A DNA stretch of 64,000 nucleotides from an uncultured Vibrio sp. (GTDB lineage Bacteria > Pseudomonadota > Gammaproteobacteria > Enterobacterales > Vibrionaceae), in the NCBI RefSeq assembly GCF_963675395.1, contig NZ_OY776222.1, positions 1,178,001 to 1,242,000 of the forward strand, read 5' to 3'. The notes under the pieces are model-generated. The model was not told the DNA's origin, ran no database searches, and worked only from the letters and a program-made list of their open reading frames with translations. A program made the position numbers and the translations under genes. Shown in pieces: positions 39,475-49,045 of this stretch (its first letter is position 1; every line of letters begins with the position of its first letter).

Positions 39475-40619
39475 AGACGTTTAACTTACCCGATCTCGGC
39501 GAGGGCCTCGCTGATTCAGAGATTGTAAAATGGCACGTTAATGTCGGTGACATGGTCGAATTGGATCAAGTGATCCTAACTGTCGAAACTGCCAAAGCAA
39601 CGGTTGATGTGCCTGCACCATATTCCGGTAGAGTTGTCAGCCGCCATGGTGAAGAAGGCGATATCATTAACATTGGCGCGTTATTGCTAGAAATAGACGA
39701 AACAGGTGCAGAACAAAACGCATCTGCGGAGAAAAAGCACACAGCCGACGCCGCCACAGTTGTGGGTAGCGTATCTCATCAAGCTCACAATATTAACGTT
39801 GATGATTTTTGGGTTGGAGGCAGCCACAACACCTCGCAAGATAAGCTCATCACTGCGCTTCCTTCCGCCCGGTTGTTAGCTAAGAAACTTGGCGTAGACT
39901 TAAATTCCGTTTCTGGTAGCGGACCAAGTGGTCTGATAATCGACTCTGATATCTACGATGAGGCAGGTAAACAGCGCCCAGGAACCGAAGTGCTTAAAGG
40001 AGCACGTAGAACTATGGTTTCAGCCATGGCTGAGTCACACAAAAATGTGGCGGCAGTTACCATCACAGAAGAAGCACTACTGGAAAGCTGGAAACCAGAT
40101 GAAGACATCAGTATTCGACTGGTTCAGGCTATCGTTCATGCTTGTCAGGAAGAGCCAGCCCTAAACGCGTGGTTCGACGAAGAAACCATGACACGTTGTG
40201 TGCATACAACCGTCAACCTTGGTGTCGCAGTAGACAGTCGCCATGGGCTTTATGTACCGGTACTACGCCATGCCGATGAATATGAGCCAAAAGACCTTCG
40301 TCGCTGGTTAGACCAAACCGTAGAAGGCATTCGTGAACGAAAGATCAATCGTGAGGATTTACAACACGCAACGATTACGCTCTCTAACTTTGGCGCGATA
40401 GGTGGCATATTTGCAACGCCAGTCGTTTCTCCGCCTCAAGTCGCGATTGTCGGCGCAGGCCGTATCATAGAGCGAGTCGTAATAAGAGACAGAAAAGCGG
40501 TCGCGGTTAAAGTGATGCCGTTATCCATCACGTTTGACCACCGTGCATGTACGGGTGGCGAAGCGGCAAGGTTTACCAAAGTACTGGCAGAGCACTTGCA
40601 GAGGCCAACTGGTAACTAA
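39471..40619 (+). CDS. 2-oxoacid dehydrogenase E2, dihydrolipoyl acyltransferase
   Basis: Core acyltransferase of the complex, 382 residues. One lipoyl domain with K42 in VETAKATVDVPAP, a peripheral subunit-binding domain near residues 125-160 (LPSARLLAKKLGVDLNSVSG), and the catalytic domain ending in DHRACTGGEAARF with active H357. ATG 39471 overlaps the E1 beta TGA. No E3 (lipoamide dehydrogenase) gene follows, so E3 must be shared from another locus. A terminator comes directly after. Confidence 0.92.
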   Translation: MKTFNLPDLGEGLADSEIVKWHVNVGDMVELDQVILTVETAKATVDVPAPYSGRVVSRHGEEGDIINIGALLLEIDETGAEQNASAEKKHTADAATVVGSVSHQAHNINVDDFWVGGSHNTSQDKLITALPSARLLAKKLGVDLNSVSGSGPSGLIIDSDIYDEAGKQRPGTEVLKGARRTMVSAMAESHKNVAAVTITEEALLESWKPDEDISIRLVQAIVHACQEEPALNAWFDEETMTRCVHTTVNLGVAVDSRHGLYVPVLRHADEYEPKDLRRWLDQTVEGIRERKINREDLQHATITLSNFGAIGGIFATPVVSPPQVAIVGAGRIIERVVIRDRKAVAVKVMPLSITFDHRACTGGEAARFTKVLAEHLQRPTGN

Positions 40620-40634
40620 CAACTATGAACGTTC

Positions 40635-40664
40635 AAAGGCTTCCTTGATGGAAGCCTTTTTGTT
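40635..40664 (+). terminator. Terminator after the E1/E2 genes
   Basis: Perfect 10-bp stem AAAGGCTTCC (40635-40644) with GGAAGCCTTT (40650-40659) and a T run. It separates the E1/E2 unit from the ETF-QO gene. Confidence 0.92.
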
Positions 40665-40758
40665 CTTAACTACCATTCAACTCACGTTTACGTCAACTGA
40701 GCTATAGTTCTTTATATGACAGAGACATAGATCAACTTGCTCAAAAGGAAGTAGAGAA

Positions 40759-42420
40759 ATGGAACGAGAAATTATGGAGTTTGATGTAGTGATCGTCGGT
40801 GCGGGACCGGCGGGCTTAGGTACAGCTTGCCGGTTAGCACAACTCAATCAGCAACGCCAGAACGAACCATTATCCATTTGCGTGGTGGAGAAAGGCTCCG
40901 AAGTCGGTGCACATATTCTCTCTGGAGCCGTATTTGAAACTCGCGCCCTAGATGAGCTTTTTCCTGAATGGCAAACCATGGGCGCTCCCCTATCCGCTTC
41001 TGTAACAAACGATTCTTTTCTCTATCTGACAACGTCACTTAACCATGTTGAGGTTCCCCACGCGCTTACACCAAACCCAATGCATACCGATGAAAGCAAC
41101 TACATCATCAGCCTCGCGAATCTGTGCCGTTGGCTTGCTAAACAAGCAGAACAACTTGGGGTTGAGATTTTTCCGGGTTTTGCCGCAGCGAGCATTAACT
41201 ATGACCAATACGGAGCGGTCACCGGGATCACCACTGGTGACATGGGTTTGGACAAATACGGGCAAAAAAAACCGAATTTCGAAGCGGGTATCGAGCTGAG
41301 AGCTAAATATACGGTATTTTCCGAAGGGTGCCGTGGCCACTTAGGTAAAGAGCTGATCCGTCGTTTCGACTTAGATGCCAGTAAACAACCACAACATTAC
41401 GCATTAGGTATAAAAGAGATTTGGCAATTGCCAGATAACTCAACGGAGTTAACAGGGAACGTGATCCATTCGGCGGGGTGGCCATTGAGTGAAACTCAAA
41501 CCACTGGGGGCGGCTTTCTGTACCATATGGACGACAATCAACTTGCGATCGGGCTAATCGTTGATCTTAATTACGACAATCCCTATTTAAGCCCGTTTGA
41601 TGAGTTCCAACGCTTTAAACACCACCCTGCCATCAAGAAATACCTCCAAAGTGCACAGCGTATTGCCTATGGAGCCAGAGCCATCACCAAAGGCGGTTTT
41701 TCTTCACTGCCTAAACAGCAATTTCCCGGTGGCCTTTTGATCGGGTGCGATGCGGGCACCTTGAACGTAGCAAAAGTCAAAGGTAGTCACACCGCGATGA
41801 AATCTGGTTTGTTGGCTGCAGAAGCAATAAGCTTTGCCTTGCAACAATCTGCGTCTGAACCCGATTATCAAACGCTATTTGAAGCGTCTTGGTTATATGA
41901 AGAGCTGATAGAAACCCGTAACTTTGGCGCGAATATCCACAAGTTCGGTAGCCTGCTCGGAGGGGCACTTTCTACCTTCGAGCACAATGTATGGCGACCA
42001 CTGTTTAAAAAACCATTACCCTGGAAAGTTATCGACAATTCTCATGATGACGAGCAAATCAAGCCAATCAGTGAATCTCATCCGATCGAATACCCTAAAC
42101 CAGATGGTGAAATAAGTTTCGATAAGCCCTCTTCGGTGTTTTTGTCGGGTACGCAACATGAAGAAAATCAACCATGCCATCTAGTACTGGCATTTCCACA
42201 TATACCAATCGATGTGAATCTTGCCCTATTCGGTGAACCAAGCCAACGCTACTGCCCTGCCGGGGTCTATGAAGTGATTGAAGTCGAAGGCAAACCAACG
42301 TTCCAGATTAATGCGTCCAACTGCGTTCACTGTAAAACCTGCGATATTAAAGATCCTTCGCAGAACATTACCTGGAAAACACCAGAAGGCGGTGGCGGAC
42401 CGAATTATCAGAATATGTAA
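40759..42420 (+). CDS. Electron-transfer flavoprotein:ubiquinone oxidoreductase
   Basis: Membrane-associated flavoprotein that passes electrons from ETF, reduced by acyl-CoA dehydrogenases, to ubiquinone. 553 residues, normal length. An FAD fold VVIVGAGPAGLGTACRLA starts the protein, and the C-terminal 4Fe-4S cysteine cluster (NASNCVHCKTCDIKDPSQN) precedes the conserved EGGGGP end. The etfAB genes are not in this window. Its position after a 2-oxoacid dehydrogenase fits branched-chain acyl-CoA oxidation. It has its own ribosome site AAGGAAG. Confidence 0.95.
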   Translation: MEREIMEFDVVIVGAGPAGLGTACRLAQLNQQRQNEPLSICVVEKGSEVGAHILSGAVFETRALDELFPEWQTMGAPLSASVTNDSFLYLTTSLNHVEVPHALTPNPMHTDESNYIISLANLCRWLAKQAEQLGVEIFPGFAAASINYDQYGAVTGITTGDMGLDKYGQKKPNFEAGIELRAKYTVFSEGCRGHLGKELIRRFDLDASKQPQHYALGIKEIWQLPDNSTELTGNVIHSAGWPLSETQTTGGGFLYHMDDNQLAIGLIVDLNYDNPYLSPFDEFQRFKHHPAIKKYLQSAQRIAYGARAITKGGFSSLPKQQFPGGLLIGCDAGTLNVAKVKGSHTAMKSGLLAAEAISFALQQSASEPDYQTLFEASWLYEELIETRNFGANIHKFGSLLGGALSTFEHNVWRPLFKKPLPWKVIDNSHDDEQIKPISESHPIEYPKPDGEISFDKPSSVFLSGTQHEENQPCHLVLAFPHIPIDVNLALFGEPSQRYCPAGVYEVIEVEGKPTFQINASNCVHCKTCDIKDPSQNITWKTPEGGGGPNYQNM

Positions 42421-42511
42421 CCTCATGTAATTAGTGGTCTACGCTTTAAACACGGAAAACGATTAACAGAGTATAACGAGCAGCACTCTTCTTCGATCAG
42501 GAAACTTCAGC

Positions 42512-45340
42512 ATGTCTGACAATAATGACCGTACAGGTAGCGATTCTGAGGATATTGCTAAAGCTGTTTTAGAGATCGTTCGGGGCCTGATACATGAATT
42601 GGACCCCGAGGGCGACTCGTCGGTTTCTGTCCAATTAAAAAGTGACCTTGACCGAGATCTTTGTCTGGATAGCCTGACACGTGCTGAGCTGCTTACGCGT
42701 ATAGAAAGCCGCTTTAACGTCTCCCTTCCAGAACACGCACTCGCTAACGTCGCCACACCAGAGGATATAATAAGTGAAGTACTAACGGCAGCACCATCGA
42801 GTAAAGTCAGCCTATTGAGTGAGTCTGGTAACGAGATCAAACTCGATTCGGTTAATCAGTTACCGACCGAGGTCAAAACATTACAAGCTCTGCTTGATTG
42901 GCATGTAGCACTTCATCCAGAACGGCCTCATCTTTATGTGTACCAGAGCGCTGATGAAGTTGTGGAAGTCAGCTACCGAAAACTAAAACAACAAGCACTC
43001 AAGATCTCGGCAGGGTTGATAGACGCCGGAATCGAAGCGGGTGATTGCGTAGCAATTATGCTGCCGACCTGTACCGACTACTTCTACAGTTTCTTTGGCA
43101 TACTTTACGCCAGAGCTGTGCCAGTGCCCATTTACCCACCCGCGAGAATCGAACATGTTGAAGATCACTTAAATCGCCATGCCAGTATTCTTAACAACGC
43201 GCAAGCCAAACTATTAATCACGGTTAACGAAGCAAAGCCCGTCGCTCATTTACTTAAGCTGCAAGTGCCTTCTATCGATGCGATCGTCACGGCAGGTGAT
43301 CTGGAGAAAGACACCCCCCTCCCCTATATAGGCTATGCAGAAGCGAATGATATTGCTTTTCTTCAATATACGTCTGGCAGTACTGGCGTGCCCAAAGGCG
43401 TCACCCTTACCCATTCGAACTTACTCGCGAACATCCGAGCAATGGGTAAAGTTATCGGAGCAAGGTCTGATGACGTATTTGTCAGCTGGCTGCCCGTTTA
43501 TCACGATATGGGCCTTATTGGAGCATGGCTTGGTAGCCTATACCATGCTATCCCTTTAGTGATCATGTCACCGCTGCTCTTTTTAACCAAGCCTCAGCGC
43601 TGGCTGTGGGCGATTCATCGTCATCGGGGTACCCTGTCTCCCGCGCCTAATTTCGCTTACGAGCTTTGTGTTACCCGAGTAAAAGAAAGCGATCTTGATG
43701 GGCTCGACTTAAGCAGTTGGAGGCTTTCATGGAATGGTGCTGAACCCGTCAGCCCACAATCGATCCAGAATTTCTCGGCAAAATACGCCAAGTATGGATT
43801 TAAACCAGAAACCATGTCACCGGTGTATGGGTTGGCAGAGTCCTCAGTTGGGCTGACTTTTCCTGTCACCGTTCGGGAACCGCGTATTGAATACTTCCAA
43901 AGAGAGGCGTTAAGCCAGTTTGGTCGTGCGGTACTTGCCGAGAAGGACGATACCGATACCATCCCATTTATTGGATTAGGCTACCCTCTTCCCGATCATC
44001 AAATCCGCATCGTTGATGATCTGGGTAAAGAATTACCGGATGGAGAAGAGGGCGCCCTTGAGTTTCAGGGACCATCTGCCACCCAAGGCTACTATCGCAA
44101 TCCTGAAAAAACCAAAGCACTTTACCATGATGATTGGCTGGTGACGGGCGATCGTGCGTTTACATTAGGTGGCGAGCTTTTTATTACCGGACGCACCAAA
44201 GACATCATTATCAAAGCCGGACGGAATATCTACCCTCATGAGCTGGAACAAGCCGTAGGCAGCATTGCTGGTATCCGCAAAGGTTGTGTGGCCGCGTTTG
44301 GTAGCCACGACGCTCATTCCGGTACGGAAAAACTGGTCGTGTTGGCGGAAAGTCGCGAAACCAGTAAAGACAAAATAAAGCAGTTAAGAAAGAAAATAAA
44401 CAAACTCTCTCTTAAACTGCTTGGCAACCCCGTGGATGATGTCATTATCGGCCCACCTCACTCTATACCTAAAACATCCAGCGGAAAAATTCGCCGCAGC
44501 GCATGTAAAGAACTGCATGAGCGTGGGTCTTTTGCTAAGCAACATCGGGCTTTATGGCTGCAAACCATCAATCTAGCTGTCGCTGGCATCAGGCCACAGC
44601 TAATAAAATACATGCGCACGATCTTAGATGTTGGATACGCAGCTTACTCGTGGCTCGTACTGGGACTACTCGCCCCTTTGGTCTGGCTGCTTGTTGCCGT
44701 TTTACCCAACAAAGCCATGTGCTGGAAAATCACCGAGTTTGGCGCCAAAGCACTAATTCGACTCACGGGTACAAAGTGTACAATAGACGGAAAGGAAAAC
44801 TTACCTGAAGCGAATGTCCCATGCATTTTGGTCGCGAATCATTGCAGTTATCTCGATGGGCTGGTGATTGTCGCCGCCTCAGGATTACCATGCCGGTTTG
44901 TGGCAAAGAGTGAGTTACTCAGTAATCCGTTTACCCGAATTTTCTTACGCAAACTCGGCACAGAGTTTGTAGAGCGTTTTGATGTAGAAAAAAGTGTCGT
45001 GGATGCTAAAAGGCTAGCTTTTGATGATCATGAGTGTCAGCCAATGGTTGTCTTTCCTGAAGGCACATTATATCGGATGGCGGGTCTTCATCCATTTCAT
45101 ATGGGTGCCTTTATTGTTGCCGCAAACTCACAGGTCCCCGTCATCCCGATTACCTTGCGTGGCACCCGCTCAAAACTCAGAGGTAATTCTCTTTTTCCGC
45201 GTAGAGGCGACATCAGTGTAACCATTAGTGAGCCACTCAACCCGAACGGCAGTGACTGGAATACAGCACTTGAACTGCGCGATAAAGCCCGCTCAGAGAT
45301 CCTCAGCCACTGCGGTGAACCAGATATGTCTCGCAGTTAA
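42512..45340 (+). CDS. Acyl carrier domain, AMP-forming acyl ligase and PlsC acyltransferase in one chain
   Basis: 942 residues with three modules. Residues 1-90: a phosphopantetheine carrier domain with S54 in LCLDSLTRAEL. Residues 115-650: an AMP-forming acyl ligase with FLQYTSGSTGVPKGVT near 277-292 and KTSSGKIRR near its end, of the fatty acyl-AMP ligase type. Residues about 695-940: hydrophobic helices leading into a PlsC-type lysophosphatidate acyltransferase with NHCSYLD near 776-782 and VFPEGTLYR near 847-855. The simplest reading is activation of a fatty acid, loading on its own carrier arm and transfer to a lipid acceptor. The order is uncommon. It lies 91 bp after ETF-QO, probably in the same unit. 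The native substrate is unknown. Confidence 0.85.
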   Translation: MSDNNDRTGSDSEDIAKAVLEIVRGLIHELDPEGDSSVSVQLKSDLDRDLCLDSLTRAELLTRIESRFNVSLPEHALANVATPEDIISEVLTAAPSSKVSLLSESGNEIKLDSVNQLPTEVKTLQALLDWHVALHPERPHLYVYQSADEVVEVSYRKLKQQALKISAGLIDAGIEAGDCVAIMLPTCTDYFYSFFGILYARAVPVPIYPPARIEHVEDHLNRHASILNNAQAKLLITVNEAKPVAHLLKLQVPSIDAIVTAGDLEKDTPLPYIGYAEANDIAFLQYTSGSTGVPKGVTLTHSNLLANIRAMGKVIGARSDDVFVSWLPVYHDMGLIGAWLGSLYHAIPLVIMSPLLFLTKPQRWLWAIHRHRGTLSPAPNFAYELCVTRVKESDLDGLDLSSWRLSWNGAEPVSPQSIQNFSAKYAKYGFKPETMSPVYGLAESSVGLTFPVTVREPRIEYFQREALSQFGRAVLAEKDDTDTIPFIGLGYPLPDHQIRIVDDLGKELPDGEEGALEFQGPSATQGYYRNPEKTKALYHDDWLVTGDRAFTLGGELFITGRTKDIIIKAGRNIYPHELEQAVGSIAGIRKGCVAAFGSHDAHSGTEKLVVLAESRETSKDKIKQLRKKINKLSLKLLGNPVDDVIIGPPHSIPKTSSGKIRRSACKELHERGSFAKQHRALWLQTINLAVAGIRPQLIKYMRTILDVGYAAYSWLVLGLLAPLVWLLVAVLPNKAMCWKITEFGAKALIRLTGTKCTIDGKENLPEANVPCILVANHCSYLDGLVIVAASGLPCRFVAKSELLSNPFTRIFLRKLGTEFVERFDVEKSVVDAKRLAFDDHECQPMVVFPEGTLYRMAGLHPFHMGAFIVAANSQVPVIPITLRGTRSKLRGNSLFPRRGDISVTISEPLNPNGSDWNTALELRDKARSEILSHCGEPDMSRS

Positions 45341-45376
45341 CCAAAGTAGACGGTAATGCCATTGCCTTTGAGGTAG

Positions 45377-45856
45377 TTATAAACTGGCGACGAGTACTTT
45401 TTTTAACAACATGGCCAGCTGATTCTTCTCATCACCTTCGAGCATATTCAACATGGTGTCCATATTCTCAACGTGCGCCTCTAGAGCTGCATCAAGAACT
45501 TGTTGTCCCTGCTCAGACAAGCGCACTTTACAACTGCGACGATCTTTTTCACTGGCAATACGCTCTATCAGTCCACGCTGAACCAGTTTTTCAATTCGGG
45601 TACTCATCGCGCCGGATGACAGCATCAAGGTTTGATACAGCTCCGTTGGTGTTAACGGTACTTGGCTACGTCTTAGCGTCGCTAAAATATCGAACTCAAT
45701 GCTGCTCAATTGATGGTCTTCGAACACGGTCTCAAGCTGTTTTTGCCAACTCTGGTTTACTCGGCGCAAACGTCCTATGACACCCATTGCGGAACAGTCC
45801 AGATCTGGTCTGGCTTCGCCCCACTGACGAAGAATGTGGTCTACCGGATCTTGCAT
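45377..45856 (-). CDS. MarR-family transcriptional regulator
   Basis: 159 residues with the winged-helix MarR fold (TPTELYQTLMLSSGAMSTRIEKLV at residues 69-92, then KDRRSCKVRL in the wing). It diverges from an EamA exporter and FMN reductase, and two near-identical 20-bp palindromes lie between them, so it is probably their repressor. The inducer is unknown. Confidence 0.92.
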   Translation of the reverse strand: MQDPVDHILRQWGEARPDLDCSAMGVIGRLRRVNQSWQKQLETVFEDHQLSSIEFDILATLRRSQVPLTPTELYQTLMLSSGAMSTRIEKLVQRGLIERIASEKDRRSCKVRLSEQGQQVLDAALEAHVENMDTMLNMLEGDEKNQLAMLLKKVLVASL

Positions 45857-45874
45857 AACTCCCTTCCCTCAAAA

Positions 45875-45894
45875 ATATCTTTTCAAAAAGATAC
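45875..45894. promoter_or_regulatory. MarR operator candidate 1
   Basis: ATATCTTTTCAAAAAGATAC differs from the second site at two positions and keeps the TATCTTTT-N2-AAAAGATA arms. It lies 18 bp before the marR start, placed to control marR itself. Confidence 0.75.
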
Positions 45895-45930
45895 TTGATA
45901 AAAAGTGAAATCTCCATTACTTTCTTAAAA

Positions 45931-45950
45931 GTATCTTTTGAAAAAGATAC
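45931..45950. promoter_or_regulatory. MarR operator candidate 2
   Basis: Perfect palindrome GTATCTTTTGAAAAAGATAC with 9-bp arms around GA. It lies 34 bp before the exporter start. Spacing from site 1 is 56 bp centre to centre, between five and six helical turns. Confidence 0.78.
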
Positions 45951-45984
45951 TCTACAAAGAGTCACTCCTTGCTACAGGAATACT

Positions 45985-46893
45985 ATGATGAAACGAATTC
46001 AACTCCTTACTACACTCGCTCTGACCGCCATCGCCCCTATTGTGTGGGGCAGTACCTATATTGTTACGACCGAATTATTACCAGCAAACAGCCCTCTCAT
46101 CGCCTCTATGTTGAGAGCGCTTCCGGCAGGCATTGTGTTGGTACTGTTTAGCCAGACTCTTCCTCAAGGCAAATGGTGGGCACGCATGGCAATACTCGGC
46201 TTTCTTAACATCGGCTTTTTCTTTTACTGCCTCTTCTTTGCGGCAACGTTTCTCCCCGGAGGGATGGCGGCGCTCGTGATGGCGATTCAACCCGTTCTAG
46301 TGATGGGGTTGAGTTATGTCCTGCTTAATAATGCGCTAAGCCTGAAGCAAGGTGTCGCCAGCATGCTCGGTATGAGCGGCATTGCTCTTTTGGTTCTCAA
46401 CAATCAAGCCGAACTGAGCACCAATGGCATTCTGATCGGGCTGCTTGGTACCGTCAGCATGGCATCAGGTGTGGTCATGACTAAACGCTGGGGACGCCCA
46501 AAGGGTATGACGCTACTGAGCTTCACTGGCTGGCAGCTACTCTTCGGTGGGTTAATGCTGTTACCAGTGGCGTTATGGATGGAAGGCTTTCCAGCTCACC
46601 TTAGCCTGAAAAACTACTTTGGTTATGGCTACCTGACCATCGTAGGTGCCATGATCGCCTATTCGCTTTGGTTTCGTGGCATTGAAAAACTGCCCACCAC
46701 AACGGTTTCATTTCTGGGCTTTCTAAGCAGTGTTTCTGCGGTGATACTCGGCTACGTTATTCTCGATCAATCCCTTACCTGGTTACAACTTTTTGGCGCA
46801 GCCGCGATTCTACTGTCCATATTGCTGGCAGCACCAAAAACCAATTCATCTCAACCAACTACTTTGACTGATACTAAAAAGGAATTCGCATGA
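45985..46893 (+). CDS. EamA/DMT-family exporter
   Basis: 302-residue inner-membrane protein with ten hydrophobic segments in two EamA repeats (IAPIVWGSTYIVTTE at the start; GLLGTVSMASGVVMTKRWG in the second). Such proteins export amino acids, metabolites or drugs; the substrate is not visible. Start at 45985 fits CAGGAA upstream; the frame from 45895 lacks a site. ATGA overlap with the FMN reductase gene. Confidence 0.88.
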   Translation: MMKRIQLLTTLALTAIAPIVWGSTYIVTTELLPANSPLIASMLRALPAGIVLVLFSQTLPQGKWWARMAILGFLNIGFFFYCLFFAATFLPGGMAALVMAIQPVLVMGLSYVLLNNALSLKQGVASMLGMSGIALLVLNNQAELSTNGILIGLLGTVSMASGVVMTKRWGRPKGMTLLSFTGWQLLFGGLMLLPVALWMEGFPAHLSLKNYFGYGYLTIVGAMIAYSLWFRGIEKLPTTTVSFLGFLSSVSAVILGYVILDQSLTWLQLFGAAAILLSILLAAPKTNSSQPTTLTDTKKEFA

Positions 46894-47483
46894 AAGTGAC
46901 TATTATCGCTGGGAGTCAACGCGCTCAATCACAAAGCTTCAATGTTGCAAAGTATCTCAACCATATTGCAACACCACATTTTGATCAGATCCAAATCCTT
47001 GATCTACATGAACTCAACCTTCCGTTATGGAATGAAGGCGTATGGAATGGCAGTGAAGAGTGGGCACCATGGTACGATATTGCGGCAACCCTCAAAGCGT
47101 CTGATGCCTTTGTCTTTATCACCCCTGAGTGGCACGGTATGGCAACCCCTGCACTGAAGAACTTTCTCCTGTTGACTACCGATGACGAGCTGGCACACAA
47201 ACCAGCTCTGGCGGTCAGTGTTTCGGCCAGTGTAAATGGCGTGTATCCGATCAGTGAACTGCGGATGTCCGGAAGCAAAAACAACCATGTATGTTTTCTA
47301 CCAGACCACTTGATCTTTCGCGACATCGACTCTTCTCTTAACCCAGAGTTGACCGATGCAGGGGAGTTCATGCAGGAAAGAAGTCGATACACGATGAGCT
47401 TATTAGCCGCTTACGCTCATGCTCTGAAGCCTGTTCATCGAGATATGTTGAACGCAGGAAAGCCTTTCCGTTACGGTATGTAA
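46890..47483 (+). CDS. NADPH-dependent FMN reductase-like flavoprotein
   Basis: 197 residues with a flavodoxin-like fold: IIAGSQRAQSQSFNVAKYL at the FMN phosphate loop, FITPEWHGMATPALKNFL in the middle. It would reduce quinones, azo or nitro compounds using NAD(P)H. Coupled by ATGA overlap to the exporter and controlled by the divergent MarR, it fits a small detoxification operon. Confidence 0.88.
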   Translation: MKVTIIAGSQRAQSQSFNVAKYLNHIATPHFDQIQILDLHELNLPLWNEGVWNGSEEWAPWYDIAATLKASDAFVFITPEWHGMATPALKNFLLLTTDDELAHKPALAVSVSASVNGVYPISELRMSGSKNNHVCFLPDHLIFRDIDSSLNPELTDAGEFMQERSRYTMSLLAAYAHALKPVHRDMLNAGKPFRYGM

Positions 47484-47573
47484 ACAAGTATTTATAGCGG
47501 GGGGAAATCCATCACGTAACAACCTCGGCTTATTTTATATTGCACCTTAATTTGACTAACAAAAACTCGAAAC

Positions 47574-47600
47574 AAAAGGCACCAAACGGTGTCTTTTGTA
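47574..47600 (+). terminator. Terminator after the FMN reductase gene
   Basis: Stem AAAAGGCACC (47574-47583) with GGTGTCTTTT (47588-47597), one G-U pair, loop AAAC, T run at the end. Confidence 0.8.
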
Positions 47601-47678
47601 TGAAGTAAGTTATTGTTCGGGATTCTTCTTAGCTGCAAGCAAGGTTTCTCTGGAGACAATGTCTCAAGGGCGCATGAG

Positions 47679-48455
47679 TTACTCAGCTCTAAGCGTTTTA
47701 TTATCTATATCCAATACAATAAGTTCGACACCATGGTCTTCCATTTTCCTCGCAATATTCTCAGGAGGTCGACGGTTGGTGACGACAAAATCAATATCTG
47801 ACCACGCGCAAGATTGAAACATCAGCTGAGTATTAAACTTACTATCTTCAGCGATACATATGACCTGAGTGGATTGATTTGCCATTGCCAACTTTAAGTT
47901 TGCATCGGTTTCTAAATCCGTCGTTATACCCGACTCAGATAAAGCACTCACACCAATAAACGCTTTATTTGCCTGATATTTCTTGATCTGTTGTGTTGTC
48001 ATATCGCCGAGTATGGCATGAGAAAAGTCATCAAACGTTCCTCCAAGCACGCACTTTTTAATAGCAGATTTATCACTTAGCTCACCTAATGCTTCCAGCG
48101 AGTTTGTTATCACACTACAGCATACGTCAAGGTACTCAGCGAGCGAAGCGCAAGTGGTGCCAGCATCTAAAAATACAATGTCATGCTCTTTTACAAGTGA
48201 TGCCCCAAATGCTGCCAGTTTTTGTTTAACCGGGTTGGATTTTGATCTCTGATTAAATGAAAGCGTCACCTTTTTATCATCTAGGATAGCGTCGCCTCTA
48301 ATGCGCAATATGCCCGGATAGTTAGACAGTTTAACCAGATCTCGCCGCGCAGAATCGTAAGAAATATCATACTGGTGGCAAATCTCATCTATAGTGATTT
48401 TACCATGGTTCTTTATATGAGCTTCTATCTCAATCAAACGTTCGTCTTGCGTCAT
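47679..48455 (-). CDS. DeoR-family transcriptional regulator
   Basis: 258 residues. The N-terminal winged helix (ITIDEICHQYDISYDSARRDLVKL) is followed by the sugar-phosphate-binding DeoR domain (DAGTTCASLAEYL, then the FIGVSAL loop). Length is standard. It is divergent from a truncated oxidoreductase, which was likely its target operon, so it may now be an orphan. Confidence 0.9.
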   Translation of the reverse strand: MTQDERLIEIEAHIKNHGKITIDEICHQYDISYDSARRDLVKLSNYPGILRIRGDAILDDKKVTLSFNQRSKSNPVKQKLAAFGASLVKEHDIVFLDAGTTCASLAEYLDVCCSVITNSLEALGELSDKSAIKKCVLGGTFDDFSHAILGDMTTQQIKKYQANKAFIGVSALSESGITTDLETDANLKLAMANQSTQVICIAEDSKFNTQLMFQSCAWSDIDFVVTNRRPPENIARKMEDHGVELIVLDIDNKTLRAE

Positions 48456-48490
48456 TAATAGTCACACCTTGCTCTAATTGGGTTTAGTTT

Positions 48491-49045
48491 TTGTTTGATT
48501 TAGGCTCGCATTTAATTGATCAAACACTTGAGCTATTCGGCGTTCCTGATGCGATCAGCGCTGAGTGCAAGATGATGCGTGAAGGTTCGACCAACGTTGA
48601 CTATTTTGATGTTGTTATGCACTACCCTAACCATTTAGCTATTGTCCATGGTGATCTATTTAGTGCTGGACCGAATAAGCGTTTTACCCTCAAAGGTACA
48701 GGCGGAAGTTTTGAAAAACTCGGATTAGACCCTCAAGAGCCACGTTTAATTGAGGGCATTCAACCGATCGAACCGAGCTGGGCAGATGAAACACCTGACA
48801 ACTATGGCTACTTTTATAATGCCGATAATAGTGAAGCAGTGGTCACCGAGCGAGGAGGCTATCAGCATTACTTCTTACAAATGGCAGACGCGATTCGCAA
48901 TAATACGGCTCCACCAGTTTCCGCTCAAGACGCGCTATGGAACATCAAGCTTATTGAACTCGCGATGGAAAGCAGTCGCTTAGGCCAAAAATTGCCTGTT
49001 AACAAAGGTTGTGAGCAAACTAATGGACACAAACATTTTATCTGA
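48491..49045 (+). pseudogene. C-terminal part of a Gfo/Idh/MocA oxidoreductase
   Basis: 184 codons corresponding to the substrate-binding C-terminal half of a Gfo/Idh/MocA dehydrogenase (DLGSHLIDQTLELFG, then DALWNIKLIELAMES). The Rossmann NAD-binding half is missing, and the frame opens with a TTG only 35 bp from the divergent deoR start. The deletion removed the N-terminal half and the original promoter. Not a working enzyme. Confidence 0.85.

Noticed and set aside
37404..40619. Housekeeping pyruvate dehydrogenase (aceEF-lpd)
   Set aside because: E1 is two subunits, not AceE-type single chain, and there is no lpd or pdhR nearby; this is an additional complex.
46985..47392. 135-residue minus-strand ORF in the FMN reductase gene
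   Set aside because: Antisense to a conserved flavoprotein; no domain and no upstream signal.
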